Numbered from the stretch's first letter, positions 35,183 through 45,100 are shown. The stretch: 64,000 bases of DNA from Campylobacter rectus (GCF_004803795.1 NZ_CP012543.1:2294001-2358000), one strand, 5' to 3'. Notes: generated by a model from the letters alone, not told the origin. Program-made: numbers and translations.

Positions 35183-36832
35183 ATGAAAGCCTTACGCGAA
35201 CATAATTTTAAAATTTACTTCATCATCATTTTCGCAAGCCTTTCCGTGGTGCTTTTGGGCGTGAAAAACTACGAGGACGCCAAGGCGCAGATCACGACGC
35301 TCGCGGATAAAAACAAGATCGCCGCGAGCGAAAATATGGTCGGGAATTTCTCATTTTGGCTGGACGAGCGCCTGCACTCTCTGGTGCGCGCGGCTAAATT
35401 TATGCAAAACGCAGACGCAATACGAGACGACGAAAAGCTCGGCGGCTTCATACGCCTTTTTAAAGAAAACTCCGCGGAATTCGACGCATTGCAGTTTTTG
35501 CGCGAGGATGGAGAAATTTTCGTAGACGGCAAGGAGCTGGGCGACGATGAAGCGATGCCAAAGAGCCTTCGCACGGGGCTTGTGTGGTTTGAAGAGACCA
35601 AAAGCACGCTCGCGCCCACGGTAAATTTTATGCAGCGCCATAAAACCTTAGACGAGCCGACGCTAAATTTATGCGTGCCCGTGCTGGACGGCAGCTCGTT
35701 TGCGGGTGTGTTTTGCGGCGTAGTGAAGCTGCAAAACATACTAAAAAATATGGAAAAATTTAAACTAGCGCCAGATTCTTACGCCTTCATCGTCACGCAC
35801 GGCGGCGAAATTTTAACGCCGATGAAGGACGCGGCGCTAAAAAAGCAGATCGAGGATAAATTTAAAGAGCTTTTCCTGCGGGGCGAAGACATCACGAGCA
35901 TAAAAATCGGATCAAATTTTATCTCCGTCGCAGAGATCCCCACGCTAAACTGGTTCATCGGCGCAGGCACCGATAACGAAAAGGAGCTCGCCGCGCTGCT
36001 TAACTCCGCGCTAAAAAACGCCCTCATCCTGCTTTTTGCGTTCGCGGCGCTGGCGCTGGTGGCAAATTTCCTCCACAACTTTATGTATTCAAAAATCAAA
36101 AACCTGCAAGACGACTACGAAGCTCTGCTCAAGCATAAAGCCCGTATGAGCGAGGCGGGCGAGCTAATCAGCGGCATAAATCATCAGTTTATTCAGCCGG
36201 TAAATTCGCTAAATTTGATGATCTCAAGCTTGCTTATGCTGCAAAAAGACGGCAAGCTAGACGCCGCGACGCTAGAAAATATGCTGCAAAAGGGGCAGGC
36301 GGCGACCGTGCTTTTGAGCGATACGATCGAGATTTTTAGAAATTTTTATAAAACGAGCGACAGCCCGCAAAAATTTAGCGTGCAGCGCTGCGTCAAAGAC
36401 CTGTTAAAGCTCATGCACACCGAGCTTAGCAAGGCAAACGTCGCGGTAAGTTTGCGCGAGTTTCAAGACGAAGAGGCCACGCAGCGAATGGGCATCGTGC
36501 AGCAAATTTTACTCATCCTCATACACAACGCCAAGGACGCGGTCGTGGAGCGATACAAAGACGAAATCGCCAAGCGGCAAATTTTTATCGAGGTCAAATT
36601 TGAAAACGGCATGTGTAAAATAGCCGTCACGGACTACGGCAGCGGCGTGAGCAAGGCGGCTCGGGATAAAATTTTAACCCAGCCAAAAACCACCAAAAAG
36701 CAAGGAAGCGGCATCGGGCTGTATTTCGGTAAAAAGCTCGCAAACGAGAAGCTTTCAGGCGATATCAGGCTGCTGAGTGCTGGCGATCCGACGACGTTTG
36801 AGCTCGGCTTTGAGATAAATTTAAAGGAGTGA
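35183..36832 (+). CDS. Sensor histidine kinase with extracytoplasmic Cache-like sensor
   Basis: This 549-residue protein has a first membrane helix at ~8-27 and an extracytoplasmic sensor at ~30-275 of dCache-like appearance (FVDGKELGDDEAMPKSLRTG, LNLCVPVLDG, WFIGAGTDNE). A second helix is at ~282-303, then the kinase: ELISGINHQFIQPVNSL with phospho-accepting His334, N box LLILIHNAKDAVVER, G1 DYGSGV and G2 KQGSGIGLYFGKKL. The ligand is unknown. It is followed one base later by the response regulator. Its place inside the AssT/Dsb block suggests control of that block, by context only. No clear Shine-Dalgarno sequence is seen. Confidence 0.92.
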   Translation: MKALREHNFKIYFIIIFASLSVVLLGVKNYEDAKAQITTLADKNKIAASENMVGNFSFWLDERLHSLVRAAKFMQNADAIRDDEKLGGFIRLFKENSAEFDALQFLREDGEIFVDGKELGDDEAMPKSLRTGLVWFEETKSTLAPTVNFMQRHKTLDEPTLNLCVPVLDGSSFAGVFCGVVKLQNILKNMEKFKLAPDSYAFIVTHGGEILTPMKDAALKKQIEDKFKELFLRGEDITSIKIGSNFISVAEIPTLNWFIGAGTDNEKELAALLNSALKNALILLFAFAALALVANFLHNFMYSKIKNLQDDYEALLKHKARMSEAGELISGINHQFIQPVNSLNLMISSLLMLQKDGKLDAATLENMLQKGQAATVLLSDTIEIFRNFYKTSDSPQKFSVQRCVKDLLKLMHTELSKANVAVSLREFQDEEATQRMGIVQQILLILIHNAKDAVVERYKDEIAKRQIFIEVKFENGMCKIAVTDYGSGVSKAARDKILTQPKTTKKQGSGIGLYFGKKLANEKLSGDIRLLSAGDPTTFELGFEINLKE

Positions 36833-36833
36833 G

Positions 36834-37514
36834 ATGCAAGAAACTTTGAGGCTACTTAAAGACCTGAGCGTCCTCATCGTCGAGGACGACGAGATCGCAA
36901 GGGAGCTGCTAATAGGCGGGCTAAAACCCTACTGCCTAAGCGTCTGGGGCGCGGGCGACGGACTAGAGGGGCTGGAGCGCTTTAAAAAGCTAGCCCCTAC
37001 GGTCGTCATCACCGACATCCACATGCCCGCAATGAATGGCTTTGAGATGATGAAGGAGATGATACGTATCAAGCCCGTGCAAAAATTTATCGTCTTTACC
37101 TCCTACGACACCGACGACAATCTCATCAAAAGCATCGAGCACGGTGCGGCGTCTTTTTTAAAAAAGCCGGTCGATATCACGGCGCTGCGCCGCCTACTAG
37201 TGGCTCTGACCTACGAAAAGGACGAGAAGCTCGTGCGCTTAAGCCCGCAAACGAGCATAAATCTCGCCAAAGAAAAGATCTACAAAAACGGCGAAGAAAT
37301 TTATCTTTCGTTTTTGCAAAACAAGCTCTTCTGGCTCTTCGCGTATAATCTAAACAAACTCGTGAGCTACGAGATGATCGAGGAGTTCGTATATGAAAAC
37401 GAGCTTTCTAGCAAGGGCGCGATACAAAACGTCGTACTGAGGCTGAAGCGGGAGCTGGGGGTGAGGTTTAAAAATATTAGCGAGAGTGGATATATCCTGC
37501 TAAGCGGCGAGTAA
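36834..37514 (+). CDS. Response regulator, receiver plus winged-helix (OmpR-type)
   Basis: This 226-residue protein has a receiver domain at 1-~120 with the acidic pocket D18/D19 (IVEDDE), phospho-acceptor D61 (ITDIHMPAMNGFE), a conserved Thr/Ser (VFTSYD) and Lys in FLKKPVD. The C-terminal ~100 residues resemble an OmpR-type winged helix (LSFLQNKLFWLFAYNLNKLV, AIQNVVLRLKRELG). It is encoded directly after the histidine kinase and is its likely partner. Confidence 0.92.
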   Translation: MQETLRLLKDLSVLIVEDDEIARELLIGGLKPYCLSVWGAGDGLEGLERFKKLAPTVVITDIHMPAMNGFEMMKEMIRIKPVQKFIVFTSYDTDDNLIKSIEHGAASFLKKPVDITALRRLLVALTYEKDEKLVRLSPQTSINLAKEKIYKNGEEIYLSFLQNKLFWLFAYNLNKLVSYEMIEEFVYENELSSKGAIQNVVLRLKRELGVRFKNISESGYILLSGE

Positions 37515-38356
37515 TCTAAATTTAGCGGCTTGTCTTTTTCCGTCATACTTCGTTAGCGGCTCGCTCGGCTTCGGTTACGGGCGAGCGAGTCCACCCTCCT
37601 CGCCTCGTTTGCCGCTGCCTCGTCTGACGTAAAAATACTGCGCCTTGACTTTTTACGTTCAAATTTGGCATTAAATTTGCAAATTTGACTCGCCGAGACC
37701 CGCACCTTGAAAATGTCAAATCGGTTACGGACGACCGGTCCGCTCCCTCGCCTCATTCGCCGCTGCCTCATCTGACGTAAAAATACTGCGCCTTATCGTT
37801 TTGCATTCAAATTTGAAGTCAAATTTGTAAATTTCGGCTTCAAATTTTACTCGCCGAGACCCGCATCTTGACGACACTAAATTTGAGTTTTCAAATTTGA
37901 CACATCGCTTGGAGTTGGTTTGCTTCTTTGTTAAGGGAAAAAGATTGAATTACGCTCTGCTAGCAGCTCTTAAAAAGAGTGCGTCTAATAGCAACAAATG
38001 CAGTGCAGCTAAGTACAAGGCGAGCGTAACTGCCCCTTCTTGCTTGCAAGCTTCTTTGGCAGAGCGAAGCATCGGTATCGAACGAAGTCAAAAAGAGTCC
38101 TTTTAAACAATCCCTATCGCCTACGACGCTTCTTTGGCGGCGACACTGTTTTGCTAGCGCAAAGCGTCGCGAGTTTTTAAATTTGATGTAGTTAAATTTG
38201 TAAATTTAGTAAGCTATGAGATAAATATTCCAGACGGATTGTATGTAGTTTAAATAGTTTTTGGCGGATACGACGGGAGCGGACTAGTCGTCCGTGACCC
38301 GAGTATCCTAGCCAAAAACTACTTTTGAAATCCGTCAAGCGCGGGGAATCCAAAAT
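37515..38356. repeat. Non-coding gap with fragments of both dispersed repeat families
   Basis: 37525-37552 is an inverted piece of the ~95-bp repeat. CCGAGACCCGCA plus CTTGA occurs at about 37694-37714 and 37856-37874. A degenerate hairpin copy is at about 38134-38171 (GCAAAGCGTCGC). AAATTT is frequent. No gene is seen. Confidence 0.6.
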
Positions 38357-38878
38357 CTAAATTTTATTGATTTCGCTGCTGCGGGCGTTATACACAAACC
38401 AGCTTAAAATCATAACCAGACAAAACGCCCCAAACACCGCAAAAAACGCAAAATTCGCCCATGCGTAAATTTTGATAAATCCAGCCTCGTTTGTCGCGCT
38501 AAAATCAGGCGCAAAAAGGCTCGGGTAAATTTCATTTAGCGGTAGCGCAAAAGGAAAGCTAATCTCGCTAACGCCGCTAAAATCGCTCGTAGAGTAATCA
38601 AGCCCGAATATCACGCCCAAAAAAATCAGAAAAAATCCCGCGAGCTTGACGCCGAACACCTTAGGCGCGCACATCGCTACGCACACGCCAAACGCCGCAA
38701 ACAGCGTCGCAAAGCGCAGCTTCACTACGAGCGCGTCAGCTACTGCGCCGCCCGAAAACAGCTCGCACAAGATAAATTTAACCGCCAAAACCGCGAGCAA
38801 CGCCGCCCAAAACGCCCGCCTTCGCTGCAAATTATACACAAAGCAGACAAAGCCCTTATTTTCGATATTGTAGTCCAT
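38357..38878 (-). CDS. DsbI/DsbB-like membrane protein lacking the catalytic cysteines
   Basis: This 173-residue protein has four hydrophobic segments. By eye it aligns with DsbI at 34520-35143 along most of its length: LRFATLFAAFGVCVAMCAPK against RFAFLCMALGGLVAIINPK, and FPFALPLNEIYPSLFAPDF against YPFGLPLERWAPDWFLPTG. At the CxxC position it has ADAL, and the loop cysteines are replaced by other residues. Remaining Cys (12, 38, 66, 70, 153) lie at or within membrane helices. It starts at the stop codon of the second dsbA. It may hold or dock DsbA2, or use other chemistry; it cannot work as a classic DsbB. Confidence 0.7.
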   Translation of the reverse strand: MDYNIENKGFVCFVYNLQRRRAFWAALLAVLAVKFILCELFSGGAVADALVVKLRFATLFAAFGVCVAMCAPKVFGVKLAGFFLIFLGVIFGLDYSTSDFSGVSEISFPFALPLNEIYPSLFAPDFSATNEAGFIKIYAWANFAFFAVFGAFCLVMILSWFVYNARSSEINKI

Positions 38879-39534
38879 TATTTCACCAACAATTCTTTGA
38901 TCGCTTCGGTCATAGCACCCACTGAGCCAAGTGCCTGCACGTTTAGCAGATACTTACCGCCGACGACAAACGCCGGCACGCCTTGGATCTTGGCTACGTC
39001 GTAGCTCTCGTCCCATGTTTTTAGGATCTCTTGCGCACGCGTAGAGGCTAGAGCCTTGTCGTAGTCCGCATCACTCACGCCGGCCGCGCCAAGAGCCTCT
39101 TTGATAAACTTAGCCTTATCTTTGCCGCCGTTAAAATCGTCGCCCTTGTCGTGAGTGGCCTTGTAGATCGCAAATTTGGCCTTTTTAAATTTCGACTTGT
39201 CGCTTAGCAAACTAACGTCGCTAGCCTCGTCTAAAACGATCATCGCGGCAAAAATTTTGCTCGCCGTTTCGCCCAGCGTGCCCTTGGTTTTTAGGTGATA
39301 AGGGATAAATTTGACCCCGTCCAGCTCGCTAAAGAGCTTTGGTGTGACGGTTCGGTCAAATTTGTAGCAGTGGACGCACTCGTAGCTAAAGACCTTCGCG
39401 ACGCTGTTTTTCGGCACGTTCAGCGGCTTTTGCAGCGTCTGATAGTCCGTGCCTTCCTCTAACGCGTTCGCGCCGAGGCCGAGCAGGCAGACGGCGGCTA
39501 AAATTCGTATAAATTTAACGACTGCTTTCATCAA
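38878..39534 (-). CDS. dsbA: DsbA-family thiol:disulfide oxidase, CVHC type, second copy
   Basis: This 218-residue protein has a signal peptide (1-~24). The active site is CVHC (C53/C56) in SYECVHCYKFD, against CPFC in the first DsbA and CPHC in E. coli DsbA. The cis-Pro loop is GVPAFVV. The same WDESYDVAKIQGVPAFVV block as the first copy shows that the two are paralogues. It is immediately followed by the cysteine-less DsbI-like gene and preceded by a decaheme cytochrome and AssT2 on the same strand. Clients may be AssT2 or the cysteine-rich apocytochrome. Confidence 0.92.
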   Translation of the reverse strand: MMKAVVKFIRILAAVCLLGLGANALEEGTDYQTLQKPLNVPKNSVAKVFSYECVHCYKFDRTVTPKLFSELDGVKFIPYHLKTKGTLGETASKIFAAMIVLDEASDVSLLSDKSKFKKAKFAIYKATHDKGDDFNGGKDKAKFIKEALGAAGVSDADYDKALASTRAQEILKTWDESYDVAKIQGVPAFVVGGKYLLNVQALGSVGAMTEAIKELLVK

Positions 39535-39619
39535 ATTCCTTTTCGGTAAATTTTAAAGATTGTATAAAATAAAGGGTAAATTTGAGATTAAAGCGGTTCG
39601 CGAACGAACCGCTTTTGCA

Positions 39620-41881
39620 TTATTTAGCGTCTAACTTTTTGAGATTTTGCTGCGCTTGCTCGAGGTAGTTATCCTTTTTGAGCGATTCGATCTGCTCTTT
39701 GCTGAGCGGACTTGATTTTTCAAAATGCGAATCCACTCTCATCTTTTGCTTGCCGTCTTTGTCTAAAATTTGCATAAAATCGCCCGTGTGAAGGTTTTTG
39801 ATGGCGTTAATCTGCACGTTGTAGTGCTTGCTTAGCATAGTGCCGTTGGCGTCTTTTATGCCCATAAATTTAGGCTCTCCCGGCGTAGCGTCAAATTCGC
39901 CCATCCTTATGCCAAATCCCATCGTTTTGGTGTTTTGGTGGCATTCGTTGCACTCTCTGACCTCCCTCGTGCTCGTGTGAGGATTGAGCGGCTGCATATC
40001 GATCGTGAGCATGCCGTCCTTTCGTTTGGCGACGTTGTTAAGCAGCAGCACCTTGCCCTTTTCGTCAATGACGGTGCCTACCGTTTGGATGACGCCGACA
40101 AGCGGAGTTACGCGCCCTTCGCCGTTAATGCCCAAAATCGGCTCCTCAAACCGCGCATGCGAATAATCGCCCGCCGAGCCGCCCTTTTGCATTATGAAGC
40201 TCTTGCCGTCAAAATCCGCCGGCGTGCCGTTTTTACCGATCTTTCCGGCGGAAGCTACCCAGTCGATCATCTTTTGGCCGTTGCTAAAATCGATGCTGTA
40301 ATCATATCCGTAGTATGAAGACGCCCACGTAGCGTGGCACGCGTAGCACTCCATCGTTTCTAGGTGCTTTGCGGCTCCGACCATCGCGAGGCGGCCTTGC
40401 TGATTTTTCCAAGCGCCCTTTTTCTCGATATCTTTTAAGATAGGCACCTCAAGATCTTTGCCGCTTGCGGAGTGCAGGATCACTTTATCGCCGTCTTTTA
40501 CGACGTTGCCGAATGCATTTCCGCGCGCGCTCACCAAGTAGCCGTCCTTTTTATCGTAATTAGTCGCGTAATTTTGCGTGACGCCCATTGGCTCTTGCGC
40601 GAGTCCTCTAGGCGTATCTTTTAGCAGCATTTCTTTTAAATTTGCATCCTTCGTATCGGCCGCATTTAAAAGTTCGTCGCCCACGCCTAGTTTTAGCTCC
40701 CACGGATACTTGTTAGGCGTGCCGTGGCAGTCCTGACACTCCACCTCCACGTCGCCCAGAGCCACCGTGCCGATGTTGCCGTTACCGTGCATATCGGGGC
40801 TCGTGTGGCAATCTTGACAGAGCATACCCGCCTTATAGTGCACGTCCTCTTTGATGTGCTTATAAAGATAAGTCGCGTTAGGCTGCTGAAGCTTGCCGTG
40901 ATCGTCAAACGGTATATACGCTCCGCCGCGATCGACGGGAAATAAGCCCTGATACTGCAAGCTCACGCGTCTGCCTGAAGAGTGGCAGGCGTTGCAGGTA
41001 GAAATTTGAATACCGCTGTATTCGCCGTCATTGACCTTTACTTTGGAATTTCTCGTGCCCTGCATAGAGTGAACTAGCATATGTCCGGGTTTGGTTTTAT
41101 CGATCGCTTTATCGCCGCCCTCGTAGAAGCCCTCTACGCCGTAAGGCACGTGGCACGCCGAGCAGCCGAGCCCTCTGTAGTGACCGCGCTGCTGCTTGCC
41201 CTTGGACATCAAGTGACAGGCGTTGCAGTTTCGCAGATAGTCATACACCGCCTCCTCGGGCTTGTTGTTTAGCGCGGCGAAATTCGTCTTAGGAATGCTT
41301 TTTAGCTCGCTTGGAAATTGATCCTTGTGCTGCGCGGCGAGCTCTTTTATGTAGGATTTATAAATTTCGCTGCCGTAGATAGGCTCAAATCCGTCCTTGT
41401 CTATGGTGTGGTGGTTGGCGTAGCGATGCTTGAAGTCCTCGTTATCAAGCCCCCAGCCGTAGGTTATGACCTTGATCTTGCCCGCATCCGTGCTCATCAT
41501 AGACTTTGCGATACTAGAAGTCTGCTCGGCGTGACAGGCGCCGCAGGTCTTATCTATCACGCTAAGACCGCCCGCAGCCGGAGTGAAAAAATCGAGCAAA
41601 TTTCCCTTCGGCGCGCCGCTATGGGCTTTGGCCGCGTTTTTTAGCTCTTTGGGGTTGCCGCCGTGACATACGACGCAGCCGTTAGGATCGCCCACGCTAG
41701 CGCCCAGTGCGTAAATTTGCTGCGCCATCTGGGTATCGTGCGCGGTAAAGGGCTCAATGCCCTCGTGACAGGCGAGACAGGCCTTTTTCGGCGCGGGGAA
41801 GTCCGCGGAGGCAAAGGCGGCGCCGAGCATAAACATAAAACAGGCTAACGCAAGCTTTGCGTTAAACTTTAAATGTCTCAT
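39620..41881 (-). CDS. Periplasmic decaheme c-type cytochrome
   Basis: This 753-residue protein has a signal peptide (1-~26) and ten CxxCH haem-attachment motifs: CLACH, CVVCH, CGACH, CNACH, CSACH, CNACH, CQDCH, CQDCH, CYACH and CNECH. The first eight are in the N-terminal ~400 residues and the last two are further apart, around a ~200-residue segment without haems. No CX15CH or CxxCK active-site motif of MccA or NrfA was found, so the substrate is unknown. It may be an electron-transfer cytochrome or a terminal reductase. A strong AAGGAG precedes the ATG. It lies between assT2 and dsbA2 on the same strand. Confidence 0.88.
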   Translation of the reverse strand: MRHLKFNAKLALACFMFMLGAAFASADFPAPKKACLACHEGIEPFTAHDTQMAQQIYALGASVGDPNGCVVCHGGNPKELKNAAKAHSGAPKGNLLDFFTPAAGGLSVIDKTCGACHAEQTSSIAKSMMSTDAGKIKVITYGWGLDNEDFKHRYANHHTIDKDGFEPIYGSEIYKSYIKELAAQHKDQFPSELKSIPKTNFAALNNKPEEAVYDYLRNCNACHLMSKGKQQRGHYRGLGCSACHVPYGVEGFYEGGDKAIDKTKPGHMLVHSMQGTRNSKVKVNDGEYSGIQISTCNACHSSGRRVSLQYQGLFPVDRGGAYIPFDDHGKLQQPNATYLYKHIKEDVHYKAGMLCQDCHTSPDMHGNGNIGTVALGDVEVECQDCHGTPNKYPWELKLGVGDELLNAADTKDANLKEMLLKDTPRGLAQEPMGVTQNYATNYDKKDGYLVSARGNAFGNVVKDGDKVILHSASGKDLEVPILKDIEKKGAWKNQQGRLAMVGAAKHLETMECYACHATWASSYYGYDYSIDFSNGQKMIDWVASAGKIGKNGTPADFDGKSFIMQKGGSAGDYSHARFEEPILGINGEGRVTPLVGVIQTVGTVIDEKGKVLLLNNVAKRKDGMLTIDMQPLNPHTSTREVRECNECHQNTKTMGFGIRMGEFDATPGEPKFMGIKDANGTMLSKHYNVQINAIKNLHTGDFMQILDKDGKQKMRVDSHFEKSSPLSKEQIESLKKDNYLEQAQQNLKKLDAK

Positions 41882-42323
41882 TGCTTACTCCTTATTAAAA
41901 TTTGGTTAATCTGTATTATAAAATATACTACATTATATTTAGATTAATTAAATTTTATTCCAATCACCTAATATAGCCGATAAAGATTTATATAAAATTA
42001 TAATTTAAAAAGAATTCGAGTGTGATTTTTAAAATCGATAGATAAAATTTTAGCAGATAAGCAAATAAAATTTAAACAAAAATGGCGGGCTTAAATTTCG
42101 GCGATCCAAAGCGTCAAATTTAAGCGGACAAATCCGGCTTGAACGACAAGTTAATAAACAAAATCCCGACTTACCGTTAAAATCAAAAACAAAATTCGAT
42201 CCGCCTTGCGTGAGCCGTCAAAGCACAAATTTAGCGAAACGGATAAAAGTAAAATTTACCGTCGCGCGACCGCCGTAGGTCCAACCGCACGGAAAACAAG
42301 CAAAATTTAGCCTGCCGCACCTC
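41882..42323. other. Non-coding stretch upstream of the cytochrome gene
   Basis: The first ~120 bp are very AT-rich and hold the cytochrome promoter. The rest is AAATTT-rich without a gene. Confidence 0.4.
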
Positions 42324-42716
42324 TTAATATCCCATTTCGCGCCGAGCGGAACACTTAAAATGCAGCGCGACCGACTTGTCGCAATACAAACGCACGATAA
42401 ACGAGTCGCCTTTGTCGCTATGGATGATAATCTAGGCCGTCTATACGCACTCCGTCGTCATCGCCGTTTTTGGCGTAAATAGCTTCATACTCTTATAACC
42501 GGCGGCAAATGCCGAACTCGGCGAGCAAACCTCAAAATCAAGCCGCACCTGCTTGCCCTGCGGGTAACGCACGCAAAGCGCCGCAATTAGATTAAACGTT
42601 TTGCCCTGCAATGCGGCTTTCGGCAAGACGGCATCGCGATAAACATATTTGGTTTCCATAGTTTTTTCAAAAATGAGCCGCCAAACCCGAGATTTCAGGT
42701 GACAAAAATAGCTCAC
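42324..42716 (-). pseudogene. Small frameshifted gene remnant
   Basis: One frame gives METKYVYRDAVLPKAALQG ... FAAGYKSMKLFTPKTAMTTECV and stops near 42441. A second frame continues with SDKGDSFIVRLYCDKSVALHF and ends at 42324. Together they look like one ~115-residue protein with a frame break. Family unknown and the start is uncertain. Confidence 0.35.
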
Positions 42717-43167
42717 AGCGGTAAATAGCGCAAACTAAATCCGCCGCACACAGGTAAAATTTCACTAGGCGAGTTAAATCAAGCAAAGCGTCGGGCTAAA
42801 TTTCAAAACCGAATCCAACCTGCCGCGTAAATTCTAAATTTAACCGCGGCGATCGCGGTAAATTTAAGCTCGCCGTATCGTAAAGCATCAAAACCGCAAG
42901 GCGGCGAAGCGCAGGCTTGGTTCGTTCCGCATCAAACGACGGCAAAGCGCATCAAGCTACCCGCTGCGAGCCGATAAATTTAATAAGGCCGCACGCCGGA
43001 CTTGACGGCGGTAGGTAAAATGCAGTAGGCAAAATTCGGCCTGTGACGGCAAAACATAAATCCGATCCGCGACAAGTAGGCAAATTTAATCCGCCGCGAA
43101 ATTCTAAATCCAGCCGCGCGCCCGATTTTGACGGCGGCTAGAAAAACCAAACCGGAAAAGGTCAAAT
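42717..43167. other. Non-coding stretch between remnant and AssT2
   Basis: No gene is seen. It has many AAATTT motifs and GC-rich blocks (CCGCCGC). Confidence 0.4.
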
Positions 43168-44940
43168 TTAATAGTTAAAGATATTCGGATCGATCACCAG
43201 CGCGCGGTAAGCTACGTCGTCTCTAGACGCCGACTCCACGTCCATTTCAAATTTAATGTCGTTTGTTTTCGGATCGATCTCCACGAGCACCATTTTGATC
43301 GTTTTATCTGGCTTTAGCAGATAGACGTTCGAGCTTGACATGAAATACGTGCTTTTATCCTTTTGCCACTCCACGACGCTCGTAACCGCGCTGTAAAAGT
43401 CAAATCCGCGCTCCTTGCCAAACTCCCACGTCTGCTCGACGGTGCCCTTTTTCTCGTCGATCTTATACTCGACCGCGCGAGAGTATTTTTCCTCTTTTAG
43501 CGCAGGCTGCTCCATGCCGCGGCCGTCGCCGTTGTCAAATACGCTGATGTGCTTTACGGGGCCCTTGTTATCGTAGCGCGGAGTGAGCCACGCGGTGTGC
43601 TGCGTCCACGACCAGTCGAAGTCGCCCTCGCATTTTGAGTTTTCGCATTTGATTTTGTTGCCGTTTTTATCCACGGGCACTAGTACTTTTTCTTTAAAGT
43701 CCGCGCTCCAGCCCTCAGGCGATGCGAGGATCCATTTCACCTTTTTGTCGCGGCCGATCTTAACTATGCCTTGGTGGCGGAGCGAGAGGATGATGCCGTC
43801 GTCGCTAGGATCGTGCGAGATCGAGTTTACGTGCGCCCAGTTGCGTCCCGTGCCGGTCGAGGTCACGTCGCCGAAAGGCAGATCGTCGCTGATTTTGATC
43901 TCTTTGGCGTCCATATCGATATTTAGGCATACGGCGCGGGCGTCAAGAGCCTTGATGAGGCTGCTGCGGTAAACGTTTTTGCCGAAAATTTCATTCAGGT
44001 CCCACTCGTCCACGACCTTGCCGCTGCCGTCCACTTCGATGATGTGATCCCTGATCGTGTGCGAGAGCCTGCCGTCTGCGTGGTGATAGTTGTATTTACC
44101 CACGCGAAGTAGCAAATGATCGCCTTTAAGCGGCATCACCTCGTGGCTAAGGTCGATGTAGCCGCGCGGCAGCTCGCGATTATACACCTCCTTGCCCATC
44201 ATATCGTAGCGCATATATCGCTGCGCCATACCCCAGCTCAGATCGCCGTTTGGCAGCTGATGAAAACCCATCATCATGCCGCCGTCCATCACTCTACGCT
44301 CGCTGCGGTCGTAAAATTTCTGATAATCTAGATACCATCTGACCTCGCCTTGCGTATCGACGACGAAATTTTCGGTGAAGTCGTTCCAGCTAGCGGCACC
44401 CCCGTTTTTCCAATCAAGCGGTTTATGGACGCTCGTGATGGTGTTGTTGATGAGATAGAGCCTGTTTTTAAACGCAGGATCGACCTTTTTAACCTTCATC
44501 TTTTGCATGTGGCTAAATCTATAATCTCGGCTATACGTCACGATCGGCTGAGCGTAAATTTTATACTTTTCGACCTTCTTTTCGCCGTTAAAAACGTAGC
44601 TTACCTCGACCTCGTTTAGATAGTCCGGATACAGCCCCCAGATCGGCACGCCGTCGTGGTTTAGCAGCGCATGCTCGGAGACGTTATAGGCGATGTCGAT
44701 GCCGCCATTTGGTTTACCCAGCACCCGCACGTGGACATCCTTGATGTCCTTGCCCGCGCGATCGATGACGGCGGTCAGAGGCGCCACGTCGTATGGGTTG
44801 ATAAACACCGAGCCAAGCTCGCCCTGCACCTTCACGTGATGCGCTAGCACCGCAGCGCTCGCCGTCTGCGGCACCGCTATAAACGCGCCGCCTGCTAAGG
44901 CCGCAGCCAAAACGATAGAACCGAAAAAATTCTTATGCAT
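43168..44940 (-). CDS. assT: Periplasmic arylsulfate sulfotransferase (AssT), second copy
   Basis: This 590-residue protein has a signal peptide with cleavage near residue 29 (QTASA). It shows the same layout as the first AssT: FINPYDVAPLTAVIDRAGKD, DLSHEVMP, NWAHVNSISHDPSDD, LRHQGIVKIGRDKKVKWI (near residue 387) and WSWTQHTAW. The cysteine pair is CENSKC, two residues shorter between the Cys than in copy 1. The sequences are clearly diverged, so the copies may differ in acceptor range. AAAGGAG precedes the ATG. Minus-strand genes follow: cytochrome, dsbA2 and the DsbI-like gene. Confidence 0.93.
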   Translation of the reverse strand: MHKNFFGSIVLAAALAGGAFIAVPQTASAAVLAHHVKVQGELGSVFINPYDVAPLTAVIDRAGKDIKDVHVRVLGKPNGGIDIAYNVSEHALLNHDGVPIWGLYPDYLNEVEVSYVFNGEKKVEKYKIYAQPIVTYSRDYRFSHMQKMKVKKVDPAFKNRLYLINNTITSVHKPLDWKNGGAASWNDFTENFVVDTQGEVRWYLDYQKFYDRSERRVMDGGMMMGFHQLPNGDLSWGMAQRYMRYDMMGKEVYNRELPRGYIDLSHEVMPLKGDHLLLRVGKYNYHHADGRLSHTIRDHIIEVDGSGKVVDEWDLNEIFGKNVYRSSLIKALDARAVCLNIDMDAKEIKISDDLPFGDVTSTGTGRNWAHVNSISHDPSDDGIILSLRHQGIVKIGRDKKVKWILASPEGWSADFKEKVLVPVDKNGNKIKCENSKCEGDFDWSWTQHTAWLTPRYDNKGPVKHISVFDNGDGRGMEQPALKEEKYSRAVEYKIDEKKGTVEQTWEFGKERGFDFYSAVTSVVEWQKDKSTYFMSSSNVYLLKPDKTIKMVLVEIDPKTNDIKFEMDVESASRDDVAYRALVIDPNIFNY

Positions 44941-45094
44941 ATTCGCTCCTTTTGGGTAAATTTAACTAATTTTACTACTACCGAATCACATAATAATCAT
45001 ACGAGTATAAATTTTTGCTTAAATATTAAATTTAAAGCCTCCGCTAAAATTTTAATGAGCTAGTGCGAGCGGCGAAGCACGGGCTAAATTTTGA

Positions 45095-45100
45095 TATAAT
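45095..45100 (+). promoter_or_regulatory. Promoter -10 box (TATAAT) of the tautomerase-bcp operon
   Basis: TATAAT lies between inverted arms GGGCTA and TAGCCC, 33 bp before the start codon. The arms could be an operator. Confidence 0.6.
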
